DNA of 64,000 bases, taken from the NCBI RefSeq assembly GCF_004366075.1, contig NZ_SODU01000001.1, positions 2,005,134 to 2,069,133 on the forward strand. The letters are read 5' to 3'. Positions within the stretch are counted from its first letter, which is position 1. Each line of letters starts with the position of its first letter. This DNA comes from Kribbella pratensis (lineage in GTDB: Bacteria; Actinomycetota; Actinomycetes; Propionibacteriales; Kribbellaceae). Shown piece after piece: positions 44,894 through 55,750 of the stretch. A program made the translations under genes and the position numbers. The notes beneath the pieces are model-generated. The model saw only the letters and a program-made list of their open reading frames with translations. It ran no database searches and was not told where the DNA came from.

Positions 44894-46393
44894 TCAGGAC
44901 AGGGCCGCCGCCCGGCGGCTGGGGACGCTGGGGTCGGTGTTCAGCGAGTCGACCAGCTCGTCGACGTCCGCGCGGTTCTCCGGCGCGAGCAGGCCGAGGC
45001 CGACGTACACCACCAAGGAAGTTGCCAGTGGCAACGCCACGACCAACGTCGTGTCGGTGGAGCCCACGCCGTACTTGACGATCGCCCAGATGATCAGCCC
45101 GATCGCCCACGAGGCCAGCGCCGCCCGCGGCCCGCTGCGCCGGAACCACGGCAGCAGCCCGAGCATCAGCGGGATCGCGATCGGTCCCATCGTCGCGGCG
45201 ACCAGGTCGACGACGATCTTCAGTACGACGCCTTCGCCGTTCGTCGCGATCGCGATCAGCATGCTCACCGTGACGAACGTGAACGTGACGATCCGCGCCA
45301 TCTTCAGCGCCGCGCCGTCGGTCAACCGGCGGACCCGGGGCACCAGCACCGGCGCCAGGTCCCGCGTGATCACCGACGAGATCGCGTTCGCGTCGGACGC
45401 CACCATCGCCATCGTGTGCGAGAAGAACCCGGCCAGCACCAGCCCGATCAGCCCGGTCGGCAGGAGCAGTTGCGCGAGGGCGACGTACGACTGCTCGGGC
45501 TTCCCCGGATGGACCAGCAGCGGCGCCGCGCACATCGGGATGAACAGGATCAACGGCCAGACCAGCCACAGGGCCGAGGAGAGCAGGGCGGACTTCTTCG
45601 CGGCCGACCCGGACGGCGCGGCCATGTACCGCTGCGCCAGGTTCCACATGCCGCCGTTGTACTCGAAGGTTTTGATGAACAGGAACGCGATCAGGAAGAT
45701 CGGCGTGTACGGCCCGTTCAGCGCGTCACCGTGCCCGGCCGGCAACTGGTCCCACATCTTCCACAGCGTCGGTACGCCGTCCAGGTGCGCGAGCACCCCG
45801 ATGAACATCGCGACGCCGGCCCCGAACTGGATCACGAACTGCCCGAAGTCGGTCAGTACGTCGGCCCACAGCCCGCCGAGCGTGGCGTACAGCATCGTCA
45901 CGACGCCGGTGAGCAGGATGCCCCACCGGATCGGCACCCCGGTGAAACCGTTCAGCAGTACGGCGATCGCGACCCACTTCGACGCGATGTCGACGACCTT
46001 CAGCGCGGCACCGGAGTACGCGAGCGCCTGTTGCGTCGGCAGGTTGTAGCGGCGCGCGAGGTACTCCAGAGGCGACACCACCCCGTGTTTGGCCCGCAGC
46101 CGGTTCCACCGCGCCGCGAACAGGAACGCGCCGATGCCCACGCCGACGCCGATCGTCATCGCCCACCAGACGTAGACGGTGATGCCGTACGAGTAGGCGA
46201 CCGCGGCGAACGCGACGAACATGACGGCGCTGTAGCCGGACATGTGGTGCGAGATGCCGGACAACCACCAGGGAATCCGGCCTCCGGTCGTGAAGTAGTC
46301 CACGACCGTCTTGATCTTGGTGCGCGACCAGACTCCGATCAGCACCATCAACACGAAATAGCCGACCAGGACCGACCAGTCCAGAGCGGTCAT
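44894..46393 (-). CDS. Sodium:solute symporter (SSS family)
   Basis: A 499-aa membrane protein with about 13 helices (LDWSVLVGYFVLMVLIGVWS, then TTGGRIPWWLSGISHHMSGY with the family SLF core, FSHTMAMVASDANAISSVIT in the middle). SSS carriers import sugars, amino acids or acids with Na+. ATG 46393 has GGGAGGA 5 nt upstream. It is divergent from kduI-kduD and shares a region with two GGTTC-N9-GAACC dyads, so it likely brings in an uronate or related sugar acid. Confidence 0.9.
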   Translation of the reverse strand: MTALDWSVLVGYFVLMVLIGVWSRTKIKTVVDYFTTGGRIPWWLSGISHHMSGYSAVMFVAFAAVAYSYGITVYVWWAMTIGVGVGIGAFLFAARWNRLRAKHGVVSPLEYLARRYNLPTQQALAYSGAALKVVDIASKWVAIAVLLNGFTGVPIRWGILLTGVVTMLYATLGGLWADVLTDFGQFVIQFGAGVAMFIGVLAHLDGVPTLWKMWDQLPAGHGDALNGPYTPIFLIAFLFIKTFEYNGGMWNLAQRYMAAPSGSAAKKSALLSSALWLVWPLILFIPMCAAPLLVHPGKPEQSYVALAQLLLPTGLIGLVLAGFFSHTMAMVASDANAISSVITRDLAPVLVPRVRRLTDGAALKMARIVTFTFVTVSMLIAIATNGEGVVLKIVVDLVAATMGPIAIPLMLGLLPWFRRSGPRAALASWAIGLIIWAIVKYGVGSTDTTLVVALPLATSLVVYVGLGLLAPENRADVDELVDSLNTDPSVPSRRAAALS

Positions 46394-46430
46394 CGGGATC
46401 CTCCCAGGGGCGTTGGGCGAGTGACTGGAA

Positions 46431-46449
46431 GGTTCCATTCACCAGAACC
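46431..46449 (-). promoter_or_regulatory. IclR-type operator candidate upstream of the symporter
   Basis: GGTTC-N9-GAACC, 38 nt before the symporter start. Arms and spacing equal the palindrome at 46518. Confidence 0.6.
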
Positions 46450-46468
46450 GCGTGTCAAGAGACGGAAC

Positions 46469-46483
46469 CTGGAACATTTCCAG
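46469..46483. promoter_or_regulatory. Central palindrome in the symporter/kduI promoter region
   Basis: CTGGAA-CAT-TTCCAG, perfect, flanked by GGAAC (46464-46468) and GTTCC (46489-46493). It may be a third, differently spaced site or a site for another protein. Confidence 0.5.
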
Positions 46484-46508
46484 GCTGAGTTCCAAGGCTC
46501 GATCGTGA

Positions 46509-46536
46509 TTGACACCTGGTTCTACTGAGTAGAACC
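46509..46536 (+). promoter_or_regulatory. kduI promoter with overlapping operator
   Basis: TTGACA (46509-46514) is followed by the perfect 19-bp palindrome GGTTCTACTGAGTAGAACC (46518-46536), whose end supplies a TAGAAC -10 candidate (15-nt spacer, short). If used, transcription begins about 2 nt before the kduI GTG at 46544, giving an almost leaderless mRNA; no Shine-Dalgarno is visible. Confidence 0.55.
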
Positions 46537-46543
46537 TTGTTCC

Positions 46544-47368
46544 GTGACTCTGCAGATCAGGCACGCCACCCATCCCGAGCAGCTGCCCAGCTTCGACACG
46601 GCCGCGCTGCGCCGCCACTACCTGGTGGACGATCTCTTCGTCCCCGGCGCCGTCACCGCGGTGCTCACCCACCACGACCGGATCGTGCTCGCCGGCGCCC
46701 GCCCGACGGACGGGCCGCTGACGCTCGGCACCTACCCCGGACTGCGCAGCGAGTTCTTCCTCGAGCGCCACGAGGCCGGCATCGTCAACGTCGGCGAACC
46801 CGGCACAGTCACCGCCGACGGAACGAAGTACGAGCTGACCACCGGCGCCTGCCTGTACGTCGGACGCGGCGTCCGCGACGTGGTTTTCGACGGACCCGAG
46901 TCGGCGTTCTACGTCTTCTCCGCGCCGGCCCACACCAGCTTCCCGACCGCGCAGGTCAACCCCGGCGAGAGCAATCGCCTCGAACTCGGCGATCAGCAGA
47001 CCGCGAACCGCCGGACGATCGACCAGTTCATCCACGCGGACGGCGTACAGAGCTGCCAGGTCGTCCTCGGCGTGACGACGCTGCACGCGGGCAGCACCTG
47101 GAACACGATGCCCGCGCACACCCATGACCGTCGTACCGAGTGCTATCTGTACTTCGGGCTCCCGGAGTCGGAGCGGATCGTGCATCTACTCGGCGAGCCC
47201 GAGGAGACCCGGCACCTGCTGGTCGCGGACCGTCAGGCGATCATCTCCCCCAGCTGGTCGATCCACTCCGGCTGCGGCACGTCGTCGTACAGCTTCGTCT
47301 GGGCGATGGCCGGCGAGAACCAGGCGTTCGGCGACATGGACGGTGTCGACGTACGGGATCTGCGGTGA
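46544..47368 (+). CDS. kduI: 5-dehydro-4-deoxy-D-glucuronate isomerase
   Basis: A 274-aa cupin-fold isomerase. Family signatures are ILAGAR-like IVLAGARPTDGPLTLGTYPG, NVGEPGTVTADGTKYELTTG and the metal site NTMPAHTHDRRTECYLYF, plus SPSWSIHSGCGTSSYSFVWA. It converts 5-keto-4-deoxyuronate (from unsaturated uronates) to 2,5-diketo-3-deoxygluconate. The stop overlaps the kduD start (GTGA). It lacks a Shine-Dalgarno and may be read from a leaderless transcript. Confidence 0.95.
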   Translation: MTLQIRHATHPEQLPSFDTAALRRHYLVDDLFVPGAVTAVLTHHDRIVLAGARPTDGPLTLGTYPGLRSEFFLERHEAGIVNVGEPGTVTADGTKYELTTGACLYVGRGVRDVVFDGPESAFYVFSAPAHTSFPTAQVNPGESNRLELGDQQTANRRTIDQFIHADGVQSCQVVLGVTTLHAGSTWNTMPAHTHDRRTECYLYFGLPESERIVHLLGEPEETRHLLVADRQAIISPSWSIHSGCGTSSYSFVWAMAGENQAFGDMDGVDVRDLR

Positions 47369-48120
47369 CGTCCTTCAGCCTCGAAGGACGTACGGCGCTG
47401 GTCACCGGAGCGCGGCGTGGGATCGGCGCGGCGATCGCTGCCGGGTACGCCGCTGCCGGTGCCGAGCTGATCCTGATGGCTCGGGACGCGGCTCTCGAGG
47501 ACACCCTCGAGGCGATCAAGCAGAACGGTGGTGGTGACGCGACGGTGGTGATCGCGGACTTCGCCGACCCGGCCGCGGTCGAAGAGGTAGCAACGGAGAT
47601 TGTCGACAACAGGAAGGTCGACATCCTGGTCAACAACGCCGGCACGATCCGGCGAGCGCCGGCGGCCGAAACCACGACCGCGGACTGGCAGCACGTGATC
47701 GACGTCAACCTCAACTCCACCTGGGCGGTGACGCGGCCGATCGGGGCCGCGATGGCGCAACGCCGTACCGGGAAGATCGTCACGATCGCATCGTTGCTGA
47801 GCTTCCAGGGCGGGATCACCGTCCCGGCCTATACCGCGAGCAAGCATGCTGTGGCAGGGCTGACCCGGGCGCTGGCCAACGAGTGGGGACCGGCCGGGGT
47901 TCAGGTGAACGCGATAGCGCCCGGCTACATCAGCACCGACAACACCACGGAGCTGCGCGCGGACCCGGAGCGGGAGGCCTCGATCCGGCAGCGCATCCCG
48001 GCCGGCCGGTGGGGACAGTCCGAGGACGTCGTCGGCGCGGCGGTGTTCCTCGCGTCTGCGGCGGCGGACTATGTCAACGGGCACGTGCTCGCCGTCGACG
48101 GTGGCTGGCTGGCGAGGTGA
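47365..48120 (+). CDS. kduD: SDR oxidoreductase, probable 2-dehydro-3-deoxy-D-gluconate 5-dehydrogenase
   Basis: A 251-aa short-chain dehydrogenase. NAD motif ALVTGARRGIGAAIAAGYAA, NNAG in VDILVNNAGTIRRAPAAE, active Ser in IASLLSFQG and YxxxK in PAYTASKHAVAGLTRALANE. Position after kduI and the sequence pattern match KduD, which reduces diketodeoxygluconate to 2-keto-3-deoxygluconate. GTG 47365 overlaps the kduI stop. An IclR gene follows after 11 nt. Confidence 0.9.
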   Translation: MTSFSLEGRTALVTGARRGIGAAIAAGYAAAGAELILMARDAALEDTLEAIKQNGGGDATVVIADFADPAAVEEVATEIVDNRKVDILVNNAGTIRRAPAAETTTADWQHVIDVNLNSTWAVTRPIGAAMAQRRTGKIVTIASLLSFQGGITVPAYTASKHAVAGLTRALANEWGPAGVQVNAIAPGYISTDNTTELRADPEREASIRQRIPAGRWGQSEDVVGAAVFLASAAADYVNGHVLAVDGGWLAR

Positions 48121-48131
48121 GGAGTGGCAGG

Positions 48132-48896
48132 ATGTCCGACATGAGTTCGCCCTCGGCCATCGACAAGACGTTGATGGTGCTGGACGCCGTACTGGAGCAC
48201 TCGCGGTTCACCGACGTGGTGAACGCGACCGGCCTGGCCAAGTCGACCGTGCACCGGATCATGGCGTCGCTCGTCGAGCACGAGTTCGTCGCGCAGGCCG
48301 ACGACGGCTCGTACCACCCAGGCCCGAAGGCGCTCCGGCTGGCCGGTCACGCGCTGACGAACGTCGACCTCGCCACCGTCGCCCGCCCGGTACTCGCGGA
48401 TCTCGTCGCGCAGACGCGGTGCACGGTCCATGTCGGACTGCTGAACGGCGACGAGGCGATCTACGTCGCGCGACTCGACGGCCCGAAGCCGTACCGGATG
48501 CCGTCACGGGTCGGCAAGGCGATCTGGCTGCACTGCACCGGCATCGGCAAGGCGCTGCTCGCGGAGAAGGACGACGAGGCGCTCGACGTCCACATCACCC
48601 GGACCGGTCTGCCCGCCCGCACTCCCCTGACCCACACGTCGGCGGCCGCACTGAAGGCCGATCTCGCACAGACCAGGTCCCGCGGCTACGCGCTCGACGA
48701 CGAGGAGAACGAGCCGGGCATCCGCTGTGTCGCCGCAGTCATCCACGACCACACCGGCGCCGCCATCGCCGCGGTCAGCATCTCCACACTCTCGCTGGAG
48801 CAGTCGATCGCCCAGGTCGCACTGATGGCACCCGCCGCCATCGAAGCCGCCCGCAAGATCTCCGCAGCTCTCGGCTACCGCGAACCCACCAACTGA
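48132..48896 (+). CDS. IclR-family transcriptional regulator
   Basis: A 254-aa regulator. An N-terminal winged helix (DKTLMVLDAVLEHSRFTDVV, TGLAKSTVHRIMASLVEHEF) and a C-terminal GAF-like ligand domain (LHCTGIGKALLAEKDDEALD, NEPGIRCVAAVIHDHTGAAI). It ends the kduI-kduD operon and probably controls it and the divergent symporter through the GGTTC-N9-GAACC sites, by analogy with KdgR. GGAG lies 7 nt before ATG 48132. The 3' end overlaps the converging MFS gene by 22 bp. Confidence 0.93.
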   Translation: MSDMSSPSAIDKTLMVLDAVLEHSRFTDVVNATGLAKSTVHRIMASLVEHEFVAQADDGSYHPGPKALRLAGHALTNVDLATVARPVLADLVAQTRCTVHVGLLNGDEAIYVARLDGPKPYRMPSRVGKAIWLHCTGIGKALLAEKDDEALDVHITRTGLPARTPLTHTSAAALKADLAQTRSRGYALDDEENEPGIRCVAAVIHDHTGAAIAAVSISTLSLEQSIAQVALMAPAAIEAARKISAALGYREPTN

Positions 48897-50086
48897 CGCG
48901 CGGCGGCCCACCGTACGACCGGGACGAACAGCGCTCCCGTCAGGGCGAACCACGCACCCAGGACGATCCAGCCGGGTACGCCGAGGCCGAGTGGCAGCAG
49001 TGCCATGACCGCCGGGGCTAGCATCGAACTGACCGACGTACTGGTGTTCCAGACGCCTTGATACTGGCCCTGCGCCTGCTCGGTGGCCAGATCGAAACCC
49101 AGCAAGAACGAGCCGGACGACTGCAGCAACTCACCCGCGGTCTGCACCAGCGCGGCGACGGCCAGTACTGCGATTGCTATCGCCGCATCCCCCACGGAGG
49201 CCGTCGCGAACAGGACCATTGACGCCAGCAACAACAGCCCCGCGGTCCTGGTCGCCCGGGCCGCGCTGACCGTGTCGACGATGCCGCGTGATGCCCGGAC
49301 CTGCAGTACGGCGACGCCGGCGGCATTGACGATCAGAGGCAACGCGGCGGCCCAGTGCGGGGCGTCGGTGTGGTCGACCACCCAGAGCGGGATTGCGACG
49401 TCGATGACCGAGTAGTGGATCGAGATGGCGGCGTTGAGACCGGAGACCGCGAGATACCCACGGTCCCGCAACGCGATCCACACCGGGCCGTCGGCCGGCT
49501 TCGGCCGCGGCGCCACCCGCGGCACCGCGAGGACGACGAAGGCGGAGATGACGCCCAGGACGACGTACACGCAGAACATCAGCCGGTACGACGTCGCCGT
49601 ACCGAAGGACAACGCGACGGCGCCGAGGCCGGCTCCGACGGTGACGCCGATGTTGGTCATCGACCGCAGGTACGCGCGGGCGCTGACCCGGGCCGCGGAT
49701 CCCTGGGTGACACCTGCGATCAGGGCGAACCGGACGGCGTTGGAGCCGCGGTCCAGGATCGCGATGACCGACGCGACGACGAGGAACTGCCAGAAGGTGC
49801 CGATCACCAGGTAGAGCAACGCCAGCACGGACAGCAGCAGGCTGAGGATGACGAACAGCGTCCGCGGGCCGCGCCGGTCGGCAAGGTGGCCGAAGGGGAT
49901 CCCGGCGAGCAGACCGAACAGGCCGGCGATGGTGAGGCCGAGGCCTACCTCGGCGATGGACAGCCCGATGATGCGATTGAAGTACAGGACGCTGATGGTC
50001 ATCAGCAGGCCGTTGCCGACCCGACTGAGCAGTGTCGCCAGAGCCAGCGGGCGCAGCGGTCCCGGTGGCGGGAGCAGTTTCCGCAC
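48875..50086 (-). CDS. MFS transporter (12-helix)
   Basis: A 403-aa major facilitator with about 12 helices. RPLALATLLSRVGNGLLMTI opens helix 1; the inter-helix 2-3 loop GIPFGHLADRRGPRTLFVIL is the MFS motif A. Substrate unknown, likely efflux of a small molecule. GTG 50086 has GGATGGAG upstream; longer starts add an unconserved tail. Its stop overlaps the IclR gene end. Confidence 0.88.
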   Translation of the reverse strand: MRKLLPPPGPLRPLALATLLSRVGNGLLMTISVLYFNRIIGLSIAEVGLGLTIAGLFGLLAGIPFGHLADRRGPRTLFVILSLLLSVLALLYLVIGTFWQFLVVASVIAILDRGSNAVRFALIAGVTQGSAARVSARAYLRSMTNIGVTVGAGLGAVALSFGTATSYRLMFCVYVVLGVISAFVVLAVPRVAPRPKPADGPVWIALRDRGYLAVSGLNAAISIHYSVIDVAIPLWVVDHTDAPHWAAALPLIVNAAGVAVLQVRASRGIVDTVSAARATRTAGLLLLASMVLFATASVGDAAIAIAVLAVAALVQTAGELLQSSGSFLLGFDLATEQAQGQYQGVWNTSTSVSSMLAPAVMALLPLGLGVPGWIVLGAWFALTGALFVPVVRWAAARQLVGSR

Positions 50087-50168
50087 CGCTCCATCCTGAG
50101 CTATCTGCGACCATGTCGCAACAAGCAGTCCACTCTCACCCGCCCCCACCTCGCCGCATTTCCCTGGC

Positions 50169-50233
50169 TGACCCACCAAATTGGGGGTTATCGACCCGTG
50201 ACACGGGTGTAGAACCCCGCGTTTGGTGGGTCA
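50169..50233. repeat. Triple-nested inverted repeat downstream of the MOSC gene
   Basis: Three concentric stems: TGACCCACCAAA (50169-50180) with TTTGGTGGGTCA (50222-50233); GGGGTT (50184-50189) with AACCCC (50213-50218); ACCCGT (50194-50199) with ACGGGT (50203-50208) around a GAC loop. It fills much of the gap between the MOSC stop and the MFS start, with no U-tract. Confidence 0.8.
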
Positions 50234-50267
50234 ACCACTCAAATGGGGATCGGCGGGGCGGTGGGGC

Positions 50268-50894
50268 TCACTCGCGGGACAGGACGCGGTGGGCGGTGTC
50301 GCGGAGTTCTTCCATCAGGTCTACGCCGGAGTCGAGCATGCGGCGGAACTTCGCGGGATCCTGCGGGCCGAACATCTCCGCGATGGTGACCTCGTGATCC
50401 GGACGCCTGAGGATCTCGATCGGGTCGCCGGCGCCGATCGTGCCTTCGCGGAGCACCTTCAGGTACGCGCCTGGGCAGCCCGCCTGGTGGAACCGTTTGA
50501 CCCAGTGCGGTTCCTGCATGCGGTGCTGGAACGTGATGCACGGGATGCGCGGCGCGCGGACCATCACCTCGACCTCGTCGCCGATCCGCCACACCTCACC
50601 GAGCAGCGCGCCGCTGATGTCGATCCCCTCGGTCCGCAGGTTCTCGCCGAACAGACCGGTCGGGATGTCACGGCCGAGTTCGGCGGCCCACCAGCTGGCG
50701 TCCTCTTCGGCGTACGCGTAGAGCGCGAGATCCGGGCCGCCGTGGTTCTTGGTGTCGCAGACCCGGTCGCCGGCGAGACCGAGCTCACCGACCCGGACCC
50801 GGCCGGACTGCGGGCGCTTGTCGATCGCAGTGAATCCCGTCTCCTTCGGACCCGGGATCAGCTTCTCCACCACATTGACCGTCAGCAACCGCAT
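50268..50894 (-). CDS. MOSC domain protein (YiiM-like)
   Basis: A 208-aa protein of the molybdenum cofactor sulfurase C-terminal (MOSC) superfamily. Family segments: TKNHGGPDLALYAYAEEDAS, PTGLFGENLRTEGIDISGAL, and the likely catalytic cysteine in RAPRIPCITFQHRM. Stand-alone MOSC proteins such as YiiM bind Mo cofactor and reduce N-hydroxylated bases in detoxification. ATG 50894 starts at the domain edge. No Mo-enzyme is adjacent. Confidence 0.92.
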   Translation of the reverse strand: MRLLTVNVVEKLIPGPKETGFTAIDKRPQSGRVRVGELGLAGDRVCDTKNHGGPDLALYAYAEEDASWWAAELGRDIPTGLFGENLRTEGIDISGALLGEVWRIGDEVEVMVRAPRIPCITFQHRMQEPHWVKRFHQAGCPGAYLKVLREGTIGAGDPIEILRRPDHEVTIAEMFGPQDPAKFRRMLDSGVDLMEELRDTAHRVLSRE

Positions 50895-50918
50895 ACCGGC
50901 ATCCTCTCCCGGCGACCG

Positions 50919-52304
50919 CTAAGGATCCACCGGTTTAAGCGGGAGTACGGCGACGGTCAGCAGGGTGGCCGCGGTGGCGGCGGCCCCGATCCAGGCGGCC
51001 GCGCCGTACCCGGACTCGCGGGGGAAGACGCCCGTCGTGTGAGTGGCCAGAATGAGGCCGCCGAGGGCGCTGCCGGTGGAGAAGCCGACGCTCCGGACGA
51101 CCGCGTTCACGCTCATCGCGCTCGCCGTCTCGGCGGGCGGCGTGACCGCGAGGATGACGGCCGGCATCGCGGCCGAGAACGCGCCGACGCCGAAGCCGAG
51201 GACGCCGATCGCGAGAATCGGTTCGGTCAGGTGTGATCGGGCGACGGCGAAGAGTACGAATGCGACGAGGACCACCGACGTACTTGCTGCTAGCAACAAC
51301 CTGGCACCCAGCCGGTCCCGCCAAGCAGGGATGAGGCGGCCGGCGACGAAGCCGAGGAGCGAGAACGGGACCAGGACGAGGCCGGCCTGGAAGGAGTTCA
51401 GGCCGAAGCCGTATCCGGCCGCCGCGGGGGTCTGCACGTAACGGGTGATCAGGCTGAAGAGCAGGTACATGCCGACGCCACCGGTGAGCATCACGAGATT
51501 GGCGGCGGCCACCGCGGGGTGCCTCAGGAGCTTGATGTCGACCAGCGGACTCTCGGTGCGGACCTCGAGGAAGGTCCAGCCGATCAGGAGCAGGATCGTG
51601 GCGACGAGGATCGCGACGGCCAGGCCTGTGTGGTGCCGCCACAGGACCGTGTCGCCGATGACGAGCAGTAACCCCGGCAGGGCGATCGCGAGCAGGATCG
51701 CGCCGCGGAGGTCGAGACGGGACGACGGCCGGTCCGGGGCCTGGGGTAGCGCGAAAACGGCCGCGGCGAAGGCGGCTACCGTGATTGCGAGGCCGAGTCC
51801 GTACGCCGCGCGAACGCCGGCGATGTCGGTGAGCAGCCCGGACAACGGATAGCCGATCCCGATCCCCGCGGTCGACGCGACGGACAGCAACGCGATCGTC
51901 CGCGCGGCCCGCTGCTCGTCCAGGTGGTCCCGCGCGACGGCCATCATCAGCACGATCAGTCCGATCCCGGAGCCCTGCAGCGCCCGGCCGACCAGCAGAA
52001 ACGCGAACGGCAACGGGATCACGGTCAGCAGACTGCCGACGACCTCCACCGCGAGGATCGTCAGTACCACAGTTCGCCGCCGCGGACCGGACCCGAGTCG
52101 CCCGAGCACCGGTGTCGCCACGGCCCCCGCCAGCAACGCGATCGTCAATGTCCACTGCGAGGCGGCAAGCGAAACGCCGTACGCCTCGGCCACGGCCGTG
52201 ATCAGCGGGGCGCCGAGACTCCCGATCACCGCGCCGACCAATCCGACGAAGATCAGGAACGACACGAGCGTCGCCGGAGACCGCACAACCTGTTTCGTCT
52301 TCAT
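50919..52304 (-). CDS. MFS drug-efflux-type transporter
   Basis: A 461-aa protein with about 14 hydrophobic helices of the DHA2 type (TLVSFLIFVGLVGAVIGSLG, QWTLTIALLAGAVATPVLGR, VVGSLLTVIPLPFAFLLVGR then ALQGSGIGLIVLMMAVARD). It probably exports a toxic compound. ATG 52304 overlaps the TetR stop (ATGA), a classic regulator-pump pair. Unlike the relic at 34914, this gene is intact. Confidence 0.9.
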   Translation of the reverse strand: MKTKQVVRSPATLVSFLIFVGLVGAVIGSLGAPLITAVAEAYGVSLAASQWTLTIALLAGAVATPVLGRLGSGPRRRTVVLTILAVEVVGSLLTVIPLPFAFLLVGRALQGSGIGLIVLMMAVARDHLDEQRAARTIALLSVASTAGIGIGYPLSGLLTDIAGVRAAYGLGLAITVAAFAAAVFALPQAPDRPSSRLDLRGAILLAIALPGLLLVIGDTVLWRHHTGLAVAILVATILLLIGWTFLEVRTESPLVDIKLLRHPAVAAANLVMLTGGVGMYLLFSLITRYVQTPAAAGYGFGLNSFQAGLVLVPFSLLGFVAGRLIPAWRDRLGARLLLAASTSVVLVAFVLFAVARSHLTEPILAIGVLGFGVGAFSAAMPAVILAVTPPAETASAMSVNAVVRSVGFSTGSALGGLILATHTTGVFPRESGYGAAAWIGAAATAATLLTVAVLPLKPVDP

Positions 52305-52879
52305 CGGTTGGTGTCGGTGGTGATGTGGGTGAAGAGGCCCGGTTTGATGCGGGTTCTGGCCTGGTGGGACCACGGTTCGTCGACCTGCGGGAGATCCAGG
52401 GCCGCATTCGTGTTGAGAAGCATGCCGAAGGCAAGGAACGCCTTCACCGTGACCGGGTCCAGTTGCGCGGTGTCGGCGACGGATTGCCACAACCGCGCGA
52501 AGCTCGCCCGTACGGCGTCCCGCACCTCACCGTCACCCGCTGCCGCGGCGGCTGTGCCCTGCAACTGGAGCAGCAGCGTCGTGCGGTCGGCGAGCATGTC
52601 GTTGTACTCCTGCCCCATCGCCGCCAGCGCCTCGACCCCGCTCGCCCCACCCGCGGCCGCGACCATCGCCAGCCGCATCCGCTCGAACGCGGCATCCACG
52701 CACTCCAGGAACAACAGCTTCTTCGTCCCGAACAACCGGAACACGTACGCCTGCGTGATCCCGGCCCGCCGCGCGATCGTCTCGGTCGAAGCGCCGTACA
52801 GCCCCGCAGCGGCGAACTCCTCCTCGGCGATCCCGAGAACCTGCTCCCGCCGCTGCTGCCCGCTCATCCGTGTCGGCAT
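52301..52879 (-). CDS. TetR-family transcriptional regulator
   Basis: A 192-aa regulator. Helix-turn-helix in EEEFAAAGLYGASTETIARR then AGITQAYVFRLFGTKKLLFL; the rest is an all-alpha ligand domain. It should repress its own operon and release it when the pump's substrate binds. The 29-bp palindrome at 52886 lies 6 nt before ATG 52879. Co-transcribed with the MFS gene through a 4-nt overlap. Confidence 0.93.
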   Translation of the reverse strand: MPTRMSGQQRREQVLGIAEEEFAAAGLYGASTETIARRAGITQAYVFRLFGTKKLLFLECVDAAFERMRLAMVAAAGGASGVEALAAMGQEYNDMLADRTTLLLQLQGTAAAAAGDGEVRDAVRASFARLWQSVADTAQLDPVTVKAFLAFGMLLNTNAALDLPQVDEPWSHQARTRIKPGLFTHITTDTNR

Positions 52880-52885
52880 AGCGCC

Positions 52886-52914
52886 GAAGTTAGTAGGTAG
52901 TAACTACTAACTTC
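52886..52914 (-). promoter_or_regulatory. Operator of the TetR/MFS operon
   Basis: GAAGTTAGTAG and CTACTAACTTC, perfect 11-bp arms with a 7-nt centre, 6 nt upstream of the TetR start and notably AT-richer than its surroundings. Confidence 0.8.
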
Positions 52915-52951
52915 AACCCAGTGTCTACTAGCTCACGTCGATGACCGGGGG

Positions 52952-53860
52952 TCAGTCCTGGATGGCTTTGACGATGGCGATGTTGCGGGTCAGCCAGTCC
53001 TGCGGGAGGGACTCGTCGATGCTGGTGGACTCCAGGGTCCAGAGGACGTTGAGCATCTGGCGGACGATCACCCAGTTGCGGGCGCGGTCCTCGTCGAAGC
53101 CGGCCGCGTCGATCGTGGTCCAGAACCGCTGCCGGACCGCGAAGCGCAGGTCGTGGGCGGCCTCCACCTCGTCCCAGCGGTTCCAGATCAGGGGCGCGAC
53201 CTCGTAGTGCGGGTCGCCGGACAGCGGTTTCGGGTCGATCACGAGCCACGGTTCACGGTCCGCGGCGAGCATGTTCTCGTAGTGCAGGTCGGTGTGGATC
53301 AGCCGGCCGTCGGTCGCGGGGTCGGCGATGAAGTCCTCGGCCAGCGAGATCGCCTGCTCGACGTACCGGTGCGGCACCGGCGCCGACGCGGGCAATTGCC
53401 GGAACCGCTCCACCCAGCGCTTCAGTTCCCCGGACAGCGTCCGGTACTGCGGGCCCGCGGGCACATGCAGCCGCTTGTAGGTCCCGCCAACGATCTCGCA
53501 GGCGTCCAGCGCGTCGATCGTCGTCAGGTCCCGCGGTTCCAAGCGTTCGAGCAGCAGCGCGAACCGGCGAGGGTCCGCGCGCAGCAGTCGTACGGCGCCG
53601 TTGCCGGCCCAGGCCCGCAGCGCCAGGTGCTCGGTCTCCGCCTCCCAGTGCGGGAACTGCACCTTCAGCACGGCCCGCTGCCCGTCGGCAAGCACCGGTA
53701 CGACGATCGCGCAGTTCCCGTACGCCGCCGTACCGTCGACGCGCAACTCCCACTCGTCGAGGAGATCCCGCAGCAACCGCGGCAGCCGATCCAGCCAGTC
53801 CGCCCAGTCCTGCCCGCGCGACGCGACAACGAGCAGGCCTTCAGGAACCTGGACTGACAC
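52952..53860 (-). CDS. Aminoglycoside/hydroxyurea phosphotransferase-like kinase
   Basis: A 302-aa kinase-like protein of the APH(6)/hydroxyurea group. ATP region in AIVVPVLADGQRAVLKVQFP, catalytic loop RLIHTDLHYENMLAADREPW, metal Asp in LVIDPKPLSGDPHYEVAPLI. Relatives inactivate streptomycin or hydroxyurea, but genomic copies in soil actinobacteria often have unknown substrates; I do not claim resistance. GTG 53860 directly follows the lepA stop (no spacer), so it is probably co-transcribed with lepA. Confidence 0.85.
   Translation of the reverse strand: MSVQVPEGLLVVASRGQDWADWLDRLPRLLRDLLDEWELRVDGTAAYGNCAIVVPVLADGQRAVLKVQFPHWEAETEHLALRAWAGNGAVRLLRADPRRFALLLERLEPRDLTTIDALDACEIVGGTYKRLHVPAGPQYRTLSGELKRWVERFRQLPASAPVPHRYVEQAISLAEDFIADPATDGRLIHTDLHYENMLAADREPWLVIDPKPLSGDPHYEVAPLIWNRWDEVEAAHDLRFAVRQRFWTTIDAAGFDEDRARNWVIVRQMLNVLWTLESTSIDESLPQDWLTRNIAIVKAIQD

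Positions 53861-55750
<1,890 letters not shown>

Noticed and set aside
52952..53860. Antibiotic-resistance gene
   Set aside because: The kinase fold supports phosphotransfer only; substrate cannot be inferred, and co-transcription with lepA argues for a housekeeping or unknown role.
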